Under the pieces are notes generated by a model. That model had not been told where the DNA came from. It ran no database searches and saw nothing but the letters and a program-made list of their open reading frames with translations. Shown here piece by piece: positions 8,990-16,389 of a stretch of 64,000 nt of DNA. Positions within the stretch are counted from its first letter, which is position 1. The number at the start of each line of letters is the position of its first letter. Position numbers and translations under genes: made by a program. The DNA comes from Sulfopaludibacter sp035606355 (GTDB lineage: Bacteria; Acidobacteriota; Terriglobia; Bryobacterales; Bryobacteraceae), in assembly GCA_035606355.1 (NCBI GenBank), contig DATNFO010000015.1, positions 1 to 64,000 on the forward strand, written 5' to 3'.

Positions 8990-9685
8990 ATGCCCCGCAC
9001 CGGAAGTACGGTTCTCGTTGTCGACGATGAGTTGGCCATCAGGCGCGTCCTCAAGGTGTGCCTGGATTCTTCCGGATATTTCGTTCACGAAGCGATTTCC
9101 GGCCGACAAGCTCTGAGAGATGTGTTGGAAATTCAACCGGATCTCATCATCCTCGACTTGGGGCTACCGGACATGGATGGTGGGAACGTGGTCTCGAAAG
9201 TCCGGGAATCAAATCAGTGCCCTATCCTCATCCTTTCTGTCCGGGGCCAGGAGTCCGAAAAGGCCGCTGTCCTGGACATGGGGGCCGACGACTATCTCAC
9301 GAAGCCTTTCGGAACCCGGGAATTATTGGCTCGTGTACGGGCGCTTCTTCGCCGTAGCGGCGGCGCCGGCTTGGTTCGCGAGGTTAAGTGTGGCCGTCTT
9401 GTGATCGATCCAGGGCGGCGCACAGCATTGCTGGAAGGCGAGGAGATTCGGCTAAGCCGCACTGAATACGGTCTCCTTAAATCGTTGGTCCGACGACAGG
9501 GTAATATCGCCACCCATCGCCAACTCGTCAGGGAGGTATGGGGCGGCTTATACAATGAAAGTGCGCTGCACCTGCTGCATGTCACGGTGAGCAATCTGAG
9601 GCGCAAAATTGAGCGCGATCCCCTCCGGCCCGCGTCCCTTCTAACCGAGCCTGGCGTCGGTTACCGATTGGAAACCAGCCCATAG
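8990..9685 (+). CDS. kdpE: KdpE-like OmpR-family response regulator
   Basis: The 231 residues comprise a receiver domain (acidic pair at 12-13, acceptor Asp56 in IILDLGLPDMDG, Lys105 in YLTKPFGTRELLARV) and a winged-helix DNA-binding domain. In the latter, LSRTEYGLLKSLVRRQGNIATHRQL, then HLLHVTVSNLRRKIE and LLTEPGVGYRL, follow the KdpE pattern closely. It should be phosphorylated by the kinase encoded just upstream. In the classical system KdpE activates the potassium pump operon kdpFABC; those genes are not in this window, so the target may be elsewhere or different. The gene symbol is a family-level assignment. Confidence 0.88.
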   Translation: MPRTGSTVLVVDDELAIRRVLKVCLDSSGYFVHEAISGRQALRDVLEIQPDLIILDLGLPDMDGGNVVSKVRESNQCPILILSVRGQESEKAAVLDMGADDYLTKPFGTRELLARVRALLRRSGGAGLVREVKCGRLVIDPGRRTALLEGEEIRLSRTEYGLLKSLVRRQGNIATHRQLVREVWGGLYNESALHLLHVTVSNLRRKIERDPLRPASLLTEPGVGYRLETSP

Positions 9686-9874
9686 CCGCAGAACCAATCA
9701 ATCGGCAAATGCTGGAACCGTGTGTAGGAGCCATACCAATCCCGCCCTCGTGCCACTGGTTTTGTACTACTACCAATCTCAGAGACGATCTGTTCGCGGA
9801 CGCTCCTAGAGATTTCGCTGCGTGAGCAGAGCCGCAATCCTCGTTCCTTCTTGTGTCCGAATTTTGTCCCGTGG

Positions 9875-12800
9875 CTAGGGAACGATTTTTACGCCCTGGC
9901 CCGTGGATCCACCCAGATTGCTTTTCAGATTCACGCTGGCGATAGAGGACGTGGAGAGCTGGAAGCTGAAGCTCCCGGCGCCATTGCCTACCATCGTTCC
10001 CAGCAGCGTATTTCCGTTGGCGTTAAGTACCGTGATAATCGCCGCGGGATTCGTGCTGGTGGCTGTGACCGTGAGAGACTGCGCGGCGGTCGACCACGTG
10101 GCCGAGATGACCTTGAGAGAATCGACGGGCGCAACCGTGAGACTCACCGTAACCGAGCTCGGCGTGAGCGCGAGCGGGCCCTGGTACGACGCTATCAGAG
10201 TCACGCTGCTGACGGCCGATACACCGTTGCCTTGAACGCTGAAGGTCACAGAGGTTTGCCCCGCCGGCACAGTTACCGTGGCCGGAAACTTCGCGGGCTT
10301 GCTATCGCTCGCCGATAACGCGATCGTGACTCCGCCGGCGGGCGCAGGCTGGTTGATCGCGACCGTCCCGATAGTGACCACTCCGGCGCCGATCATGGTG
10401 TACGGGCTGAGCGTGTAGCCGGCGACAGCAACGGTCGTGATCGGCTTGAGAACAACGCCGGTAATATCCGCCGCCGTCACGGTGATGGTTTGGGGCGCAT
10501 ATATCAGGCCGCCCACCGCGGTGGTTGCGCTAACGACGTACGTTCCGGCGGGCAGGAAGCTGAAACTGAAAGTATCCGCCGGCGAACTCGCGGTAACGGT
10601 GGCGGGACCGACTCCGGCTGGAGCACCCGCCGGAATGCCCCGGATGGTCAGAGTCGCGGCGCCCCCGAGCGGCTTGCCCAGCGCGTCGACGATGACCCCT
10701 GAGATGGTGAAGTTCGGGGTTGCCAGGAAGCTGACGTTCGTCGCATCGGCGTTCGTGATCGTAACGGATTGCGATAGGGGCGCGCAGGTGAATTTGCCGC
10801 CGCAAGCCAGTGGATTCGTCACTATCGAAACGGTGTAAGTGCCGGGCAGTACGGTTGCGGGCGCGGTATAACTTCCGTTCGCGTCCGTGACGACGTTCAC
10901 GGTCCCCGCGGCGCCGGCAATCGACAGAGTGACGCCGGGGACGCCCCCGCCTCCGCTCACGACCCGGCCGCCGAGGCTGTAGAGTGGTTCTCGAAACACA
11001 TTGACAGCGCCAAAGCCACCGTACACGTCTCCCGTCTCATAAATCGTATGCGTGGCTTCGTTGACCGCAATGGCCGGGACCAGGTTAGGATCGCTAAGCA
11101 GACCGACATTCGGATTAAAGGCGGTGCTAACCATCGCGTTTGTGGAACCATCATAGGTGGTCACGTTGGCGTTGACTCCCGCAGAATAAATCAGGTTCCG
11201 TGTGGTGTTGAAGGCGATCGGGAACCTACCGCCTACAATCGATGAGACCGAGGCGAGGGTTGCGCCGTCATAGATATTGATCGCCGGCGCGGGAGGAACG
11301 GCGGGATTGGTGACCACGTCGGATTCCCAATAGACTTTGAGGGACCCCGGATTGAATGCGAGGCGGCCGGTCTTCCGTCCGGGCGCCAGAGTGATTTGCG
11401 TGATCACAGCGTTACTGGTTCCATCGATCACCGCAAGCGTGCCCGCTCCCCCTGCGCAGGAGCCCGCGACGTAATACAGGTTGGCGGCTGAGTTCACCGC
11501 GACACCGGTGAACTGGCAGGAGGTGGAACCGCTCCCTCCCGCGAAATCGAATCCGGTAAACTTGCGCGACCCTGTTGCCAGGTCCACCGCATACCACTGC
11601 GAAGAGTTCACGAAGTAAGCGACATTGGTGGCCGAATTTACGGCCATATCGACAGCAGCCGCGGCTTCGAGCGGTGTCACGATGTTTTCCGAGGTTCCAT
11701 CCAGTTGCACCGCGCCGTGAACCTGGCCCGGGTCGGTGGCCGCCGGGGAGGGACCCGCTGCAATCACTCGATTGGTCGCGGCATTCACGGCGACGAACGG
11801 TCCTTGTCCAACATAGACTTGAGGCCGCTCCGTATTCGTCGCGCCGTCGATCACGTTCAAGGTTTTGGAGGTCTTATCGCCCACGTAGATTTGATTGGTC
11901 GCCGTATCCACTGCCAAGCTGGCGGGCCGGTTCCCGAGAAACTGGGAGGTTACGGAAGGAATGGACGGAGCGAACATCGAGAGATAGTTATCGGTGTTCA
12001 CGAAAAATGCGTTATGAGTCACAGGGTCTAGCGCGAAGCTGTAATTCTGAGAAATTCCCGGCGTGGGGAATGATCCTACCGGCTGGATCGCGTTCAGTGC
12101 CGGCGGATTGGTTGCAGCCGGCTTCCCGGAGAACGTCCCTTTCGTAATGAAGAGCGAGGGCGGAGTGGTGCAGCCGTCGTAATAGAGGTATCCCGTCGCT
12201 GGATCCATCCCGCGCAGTCCGCCGCCGAGATATGCGCCGGCCGAGCTTAGCGGAAGAACGGAGCAGCCCCCCGGCGGCGCGAGGACAGGCGTTAGCAGGA
12301 TTAGCTTCGTGGGTTCCGCGGGATCGAAGGCGGCCATTCCGGTCGTGGTCGTCAGGGGCGAGCAGGGCGATGCGGAAAGGCTGGGCGGATCGGATGCGGT
12401 AGTCGGCATGCAGCTCGCCGACCCGATCAGTCTTCCGCTGGCCGGATCGAAATTCAGGCCGGTGAAGAACCCGAACGCGTCTTGAGATGTGAGCTGATTC
12501 GTCGTGCCGTCCACCCGGTAGAATCGGGTCAAGCCGGGCGTAGAGAGCACGGTACCGTCGGCGGCGAGGATGCTCGTTTGCGGCCAAGTGGACAGAATCA
12601 CAGAATTATCGGCAGGGTTGATGTAAACGCCGCTGAGGTATCCATTGAGAACCGGCGTGCAGGAAGAGGTGCAAACCGTGCCTCCGATTTGCTGGAAGGT
12701 TGCGCCGTCATAAACTTGAACAAGCCCTACTGTCAACATCTCGCCCGAAATGACCAGATAAACCTTGTTTGTCGCGGGATTGACCACCGGTAGGGCACCG

Positions 12801-13441
12801 ATAGCTGTCGTACCGGTATTCTGACTGGGCGTCAGCACGCCCATGAGCGCGCCGGTCCCGCCGTTCAGCGCGACATTCCTGGACTGCCACGGTCCTCCGT
12901 TCAGGGGTTGGTAGGCCTCGCTGACCCATAGGGTGTTCGTGACGGGGTTGTAATCCCCGCCCGCATACAATGCCGCAGTACTGTCCCCCGGCGGCACTGC
13001 CGTGAAAGTCTTCACGATGGTATCAGTGGCAGTGTCCAAGACCTTGATATCGCCGTTGTCGAAGAGAAAAATCGTATTCGAGTTCGGATTGAGAATCATT
13101 CCGTACTTCGCGCCGACCCCCGCGATATGCGCGATCGTGCGATTCGTAAGGCTGTCGATCACACCTATACCGAACTCGCCAACCACATACAATTTATGAT
13201 TTGCGGGGCTGGCAATCATAGGTGGCAGACCCACCTGCCCGATAGAGATAGGGAGTGCCCCCAGTGAGGGCTGAGGTCCAATCGGGATGCTGCTGATGAA
13301 GGTCTGAGCTGCCAGAGGCAAAACGCGGCAAAGGAAGATCAGGTATTTCACTTTGCTACGAAAGAATGGCCGCGTGGCAATTGAGACGATGGCAGGATTA
13401 CGATGGAACAAGCTCTTTCGCGGAGACCCGAGATTTCCCAT
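9875..13441 (-). CDS. Large exported YVTN-type beta-propeller protein with carboxypeptidase-regulatory-like repeats
   Basis: About 1190 residues. The first two thirds are repeated propeller blades of the YncE/YVTN kind (for example NHKLYVVGEFGIGVIDS, LDTATDTIVKTFTA, TNQIYVGDKTSKTLNVIDGA). They are followed by at least two carboxypeptidase-regulatory-like beta-sandwiches (LGGRVVSGGGGVPGVTLSI; FTISGVIVDALGKPLGG) and Ig-like sandwiches to the C-terminus. A hydrophobic stretch YLIFLCRVLPLAAQT is probably the signal peptide. The start is uncertain: the frame is open from a TTG at 13543, the first ATG is at 13441, and a GTG at 13351 would place the signal peptide right at the N-terminus; none has a clear ribosome-binding site. 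Role unknown; surface binding or adhesion is a guess from the domains. It stands alone, convergent with kdpE. Confidence 0.8.
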   Translation of the reverse strand: MGNLGSPRKSLFHRNPAIVSIATRPFFRSKVKYLIFLCRVLPLAAQTFISSIPIGPQPSLGALPISIGQVGLPPMIASPANHKLYVVGEFGIGVIDSLTNRTIAHIAGVGAKYGMILNPNSNTIFLFDNGDIKVLDTATDTIVKTFTAVPPGDSTAALYAGGDYNPVTNTLWVSEAYQPLNGGPWQSRNVALNGGTGALMGVLTPSQNTGTTAIGALPVVNPATNKVYLVISGEMLTVGLVQVYDGATFQQIGGTVCTSSCTPVLNGYLSGVYINPADNSVILSTWPQTSILAADGTVLSTPGLTRFYRVDGTTNQLTSQDAFGFFTGLNFDPASGRLIGSASCMPTTASDPPSLSASPCSPLTTTTGMAAFDPAEPTKLILLTPVLAPPGGCSVLPLSSAGAYLGGGLRGMDPATGYLYYDGCTTPPSLFITKGTFSGKPAATNPPALNAIQPVGSFPTPGISQNYSFALDPVTHNAFFVNTDNYLSMFAPSIPSVTSQFLGNRPASLAVDTATNQIYVGDKTSKTLNVIDGATNTERPQVYVGQGPFVAVNAATNRVIAAGPSPAATDPGQVHGAVQLDGTSENIVTPLEAAAAVDMAVNSATNVAYFVNSSQWYAVDLATGSRKFTGFDFAGGSGSTSCQFTGVAVNSAANLYYVAGSCAGGAGTLAVIDGTSNAVITQITLAPGRKTGRLAFNPGSLKVYWESDVVTNPAVPPAPAINIYDGATLASVSSIVGGRFPIAFNTTRNLIYSAGVNANVTTYDGSTNAMVSTAFNPNVGLLSDPNLVPAIAVNEATHTIYETGDVYGGFGAVNVFREPLYSLGGRVVSGGGGVPGVTLSIAGAAGTVNVVTDANGSYTAPATVLPGTYTVSIVTNPLACGGKFTCAPLSQSVTITNADATNVSFLATPNFTISGVIVDALGKPLGGAATLTIRGIPAGAPAGVGPATVTASSPADTFSFSFLPAGTYVVSATTAVGGLIYAPQTITVTAADITGVVLKPITTVAVAGYTLSPYTMIGAGVVTIGTVAINQPAPAGGVTIALSASDSKPAKFPATVTVPAGQTSVTFSVQGNGVSAVSSVTLIASYQGPLALTPSSVTVSLTVAPVDSLKVISATWSTAAQSLTVTATSTNPAAIITVLNANGNTLLGTMVGNGAGSFSFQLSTSSIASVNLKSNLGGSTGQGVKIVP

Positions 13442-13594
13442 AGAGTGGCTCGATCTTGCCACAAAAGACGATTCGGACTTGTGTACCTCGAGTAAAGCTT
13501 TTGTAAAAGCCGGATGTGGGCTCAACGCTGGAAGCGCCGTCAAACCGCCGCTTCAAGAAAACCATAAAAGACGGGGATTGTTGCACCTGACCTA

Positions 13595-13608
13595 TTTGCA
13601 ACAGAACC
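13595..13608. repeat. Solo IS6-family-type terminal inverted repeat
   Basis: The 14-mer TTTGCAACAGAACC differs by one base from the reverse complement of the IS6-type left end at 45841 (GGCTCTGTTGCAAA). It also differs by one base from the right end at 46407 (TTTGCAACAGATCC). The bases before it (CCTATTTGCA) also resemble the sequence near the right end of that element. No transposase fragment is visible next to it. It may mark the edge of an excised or deleted element; a chance match cannot be excluded. Confidence 0.45.
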
Positions 13609-13738
13609 GGTGAAAGGGTATTCGGCTAAGGCGGAAAACACCGGGCGCCTATTTCATTGTGGTAGGCATCGCACTGGACGCTGCCATATGGCGGGACTCC
13701 CCGGAACACGGCGAGTTCGATGGAAAAACATTTGCCTC

Positions 13739-13827
13739 GGCAGGTGAGACTCGAACTTATGATCCGCGGCTTAACGACTTCGGCCGTCGTTAACTGAAGA
13801 GGTGACCACGTTCGAGTCCTACATGCC
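13739..13827. repeat. Nested inverted repeat built of tRNA 3'-half-like sequences
   Basis: The outer arms 13739-13756 and 13810-13827 match at 15 of 18 positions when one is inverted. Each contains the T-loop-like core GTTCGAGTC read outward. The inner arms TTAACGAC (13771-13778) and GTCGTTAA (13786-13793) are a perfect 8-bp inverted repeat around a 7-base loop. On the plus strand the right half ends in ATGCCACCCCA, like a tRNA acceptor end. On the minus strand the left half reads GTTAAGCCGCGGATC then the T-loop core, like the 3' half of an Asn-type tRNA. Neither strand folds into a full tRNA: the D arm is missing and the T stems pair poorly. I read it as two head-to-head tRNA 3'-end remnants, not as a working tRNA. 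Confidence 0.55.
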
Positions 13828-14098
13828 ACCCCAAGCGTTCACGATACCGTTTCCCTCATCCCGGGTCCTCTAGAAGTGCTGATGCGGTAATGGAAGTGTT
13901 GCAGGTATGAGTCGTGTTTGCCGAGGCAAATGTTTTTATCGAACATGCCGTGCTCTGTCGGGGACGGCGAGTAATGACGCCATAGTCGGCGGTTTAGACG
14001 GGCACCAGCACCAGTGCGTAGCCGCCCATCGGCGGGGACGCGGTAGGAGCGAGGCGGGAGCCGTATGCGTATAAGCGCACCTACGGTCGCGACGAAGC

Positions 14099-14401
14099 GC
14101 TCCGGTCTACTATCTGGCTGGTTGCGCCGCTCAACCCTGTACCGGTGCGAACCAGCAGGCGGTGGATCCGCGCACGGGCCAACTGCACGGGGCCAACACT
14201 GCGGTCGCGATCGGCGCGCTGGTTCCCGGCTCAGGCGATTCCCTGAGCTGCCTGTTCAAAGCAGGGCAAGGTCCGGTGCCGATGACCGGCCCTAACTGGC
14301 CGACGCTGCCCCCGGCGCCCTGCTTGGGAGTGGCGTGCGATGTCAGCGGCAAGCATCAGATTGTGCTGCGCGCCGGCGCAGGTCTGTACTTCGATCGCCT
14401 G
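14099..14401 (+). pseudogene. Fragment of an Oar-like TonB-dependent receptor (barrel part)
   Basis: An open stretch of about 100 codons without a start reads APVYYLAGCAAQPCTGANQQ, then AVDPRTGQL, VAIGALVPGSGDSL and KAGQGPVPMTGPNWPTLPPAP, and ends DVSGKHQIVLRAGAGLYFDR. This pattern (constants plus 'DPRTGQ', 'VPGSGD', a pro-rich stretch and 'RAGxGxYFDR') is the middle of the beta-barrel in the large acidobacterial TonB receptors such as those at 16390 and 59005. Everything before and after is missing. It is a relic of a receptor over 1000 residues long. Confidence 0.75.
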
Positions 14402-14616
14402 CTGCTCGCGCAATTGATGCATCAATTTCAATTGAGATTTCATCGCGAATCGACGGAAGGGCACGTATACCTGCCCACCAAAGGGACTAAGGAGCCGAGG
14501 TTCAACGCGCCGAAACACCCGGAAGATCGAGTGTTCTTCGCGGGGCTGCTCGGCGTTGTCACGCCGGTCTCTCAACACAACAGCACAACAACGGCGCGAT
14601 GAGCCGCCCTCGTCTC

Positions 14617-14835
14617 TTCCGGACCGCCCGCCGCCTGCATGCTTGCGATGTGCCCTTCGCGATTGTAGTAGTAGAGTAGTTTCCCGTACGGCGATTCCTG
14701 TGGCATACTGGCCACATCCTTGGTCACCTGCACCGCCGGGCCGCCCTCGAACGGCACTCGCCAGATGCGGCTCTGCCGGCCGCCACGGTCGGAGGCGAAG
14801 TATACCCACCGCCCATCGTGCGACCAGCTTGGCAT
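14617..14835 (-). pseudogene. PD40/TolB-type beta-propeller fragment
   Basis: About 73 codons read MPSWSHDGRWVYFASDRGG, RIWRVPFEGGPAVQVTKD and LYYYNREGHIASM. These are two consecutive PD40 (TolB-like WD40) blades, as found at the C-terminus of acidobacterial serine/threonine kinases and of TolB-like proteins. The rest of the propeller and any kinase domain are absent on both sides; upstream codons show no family match. A relic of a longer gene. Confidence 0.7.
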
Positions 14836-15090
14836 GACCTCGCTCGATGGCTCCGTCGTCTGCTACGCGGGCGCGGATGAGAAAATGGGCAGCGCGGACC
14901 GGATGGACCTGGCTCTCTGGTGCAGCGGGGAACGGAGTTGTGCGCCGATTCGGATTGAGAATCGCTCAATCGCTCTGGATTCGACGATATTCGGGAGAAA
15001 TTGGCGCGCCAAAGGCAATCTTTCAGATTCTTTGATAAGGCGGACACCAAGCGTAATGTGGCACGATGAGCCGGCAGCGACTCCAAGATG

Positions 15091-15566
15091 CTATTTCTCC
15101 GTCAAAGAGTCCAACCCTTCATTCGCAATCTTGTTGAGGACGCCCCAATTCCCGGATAGCCGAAGCCAGTTCGGGTGCGGAGATCGGTACGTATGAAACG
15201 GTAACGATGGGTGCTCCAACCTCGCAACCAATCGACAGTCTTCGAGACGTACAACGCGCACTCCGGTGAACGTCGACAACAACCTTGACTCATAGGCCGG
15301 ACCCATGAAAAAGACGACGACCTCCTAATTGCGTCCCAACCCGAAAGTCCCGTACTTCGCCATCAACGTTCGGACGGCGCCGTAGGTTCAGCATCAGGAC
15401 CCCACTCCTTGGTCTGCTGCCCGACTACGAGCAATCGGGTGCTGGCAATTTCGTATTCGGGCGGAACTTTGAGGAGAAGCGGCCAGGAGATGCTTCCGTT
15501 GAGTGACATAAGCCGGCTCAGGTCCGACCACTTTGAGGCGTACAGCGCTTCCAGTGTCTCGTTCAT
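15091..15566 (-). pseudogene. Uracil-DNA glycosylase-like gene with internal deletion
   Basis: The N-terminal part from the ATG at 15566 (MNETLEALYASKW) reaches STRLLVVGQQTKEWG, matching the 'LLVVGxExxxWG' block of uracil-DNA-glycosylase-like proteins. In another frame MAKYGTFGLGRN is followed at once by a stop and then EVVVFFMGPAYESRLLSTFTG and VARLEHPSLPFHTYRSPHPN, the C-terminal half of the same family. The 80-100 residues expected between these blocks are missing, together with a frame change and an in-frame stop. The gene is therefore broken. Its start overlaps the stop of the upstream 141-codon gene as ATGA, so the two once formed a translationally coupled pair. Confidence 0.7.
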
Positions 15567-15988
15567 TCCTGTACCCGGTCCTTTCTGCGCAAGCAAGGGC
15601 TTAGCGAGTCGATCGCACGAGCAAGCGCGTCAATGTGATTCACCGCTGCATTGGGACGTCGAACCACCTCGAGGTATTCGGGTTCGATACTGATGCTACA
15701 CCGGATCAATGCTGGGAAGAGAACGCGTGGCGTCCTGGATACGTCTAATTCGGGTTTGCCGCCGTCGATCCATGCAATGACCGGGTACGTTTTGCCCAGA
15801 CACCTCTGTAGGAGTGCAGCGTGGCCTTTCAATGAGTCGTTTCCGCACGCCCGCCATTTCCCGCAATATGGGGGAAGACCAACCACTTTGCCCCACATTG
15901 AGGGTTCTTCTCCCGGCGCAAAGAGAGGCTTGACGCTGCAAATCCATGACAACCAGCCAAACCGAAAAACTGCTCGCCTGCTCAGCAT
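15563..15988 (-). CDS. Hypothetical protein coupled to the broken glycosylase-like gene
   Basis: A 141-residue frame that I do not recognise. It begins MLSRRAVFRFGWLSW and contains TYPVIAWIDGGKPELDV and RCSISIEPEYLEVVRRPN, and ends with a basic helix. It has no signal peptide, although its start is hydrophobic and aromatic. The best evidence that it is a real gene is the ATGA overlap (15563-15566) with the start of the downstream uracil-DNA-glycosylase-like gene, a typical sign of co-translation. Because that partner is broken and the surroundings are decayed, this gene may itself be non-functional. Confidence 0.4.
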   Translation of the reverse strand: MLSRRAVFRFGWLSWICSVKPLFAPGEEPSMWGKVVGLPPYCGKWRACGNDSLKGHAALLQRCLGKTYPVIAWIDGGKPELDVSRTPRVLFPALIRCSISIEPEYLEVVRRPNAAVNHIDALARAIDSLSPCLRRKDRVQE

Positions 15989-16294
15989 CCCACCGATTAT
16001 ATTCGGTCACACTGCCGTGTGCGCTGTCCGGGCCGTCGGCTGCCATAGTCGGCCAGAGCGGCAAAGTCGAAAAGGAAAAATCTGCGTGCCGGGTGCAGCG
16101 CGGCGGTATCCCCTAGACGGGCAACGGTCACCGCAGACGCGTCCTGGTCGAGGGTGTGGTTTAGGCCAGAACGGTGCTCGCGGTCAACGGTTCGCTTCGT
16201 CGCGCCGAACAAGGGCGCGCCGTTGACGACTCCGCGCCCTTCCGGCGAGATGCTGATCGTACGGGGGACTTCGGCGGGAACACTCCACGGACCG
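15989..16294. other. Gene-free stretch downstream of the TonB receptor terminator
   Basis: Both strands have open frames here (one of 120 codons on the minus strand), but none resembles a known family or has a ribosome-binding site. I see no repeats other than the terminator at its right edge. Confidence 0.5.
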
Positions 16295-16338
16295 GCAAAA
16301 ACAAGGCCGGCGTCCCTCCTAAACGGAGGAAGGCCGGC
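16295..16338 (-). terminator. Rho-independent terminator of the TonB receptor gene
   Basis: Read on the minus strand, GCCGGC and CCTCC pair with GGAGG and GCCGGC around a five-base loop, with a 3-by-3 internal loop in the stem. The hairpin is followed by CTTGTTTTTG. It lies about 50 bp after the stop codon of the gene at 16390-19626, the expected place for its terminator. Confidence 0.75.
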
Positions 16339-16389
16339 GCCGAAAACCAAACCCTTCAAATCACGAGGGACTTGACAGGTCGCTGCATT

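Larger units (their letters stand above)
13442..14098. other. Decayed intergenic stretch without a recognisable gene
   Basis: No reading frame here resembles a known family. The only structured elements are an IS6-type terminal repeat at 13595-13608 and the tRNA-like inverted structure at 13739-13827, listed separately. The stretch begins the gene-poor zone that extends to about 16.3 kb. Confidence 0.6.

Noticed and set aside
10000..13400. Tandem DNA repeats in the propeller gene
   Set aside because: The protein blades repeat in pattern, but the DNA of successive blades has diverged; I see no near-identical DNA repeats or CRISPR-like array.
13739..13835. A functional tRNA gene on either strand
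   Set aside because: The T-loop-like core and an acceptor-like end are present on both strands, but the T stems pair at about half of the positions, no D arm exists and the anticodon region does not form a normal stem-loop. I keep it as a repeat with tRNA-like parts.
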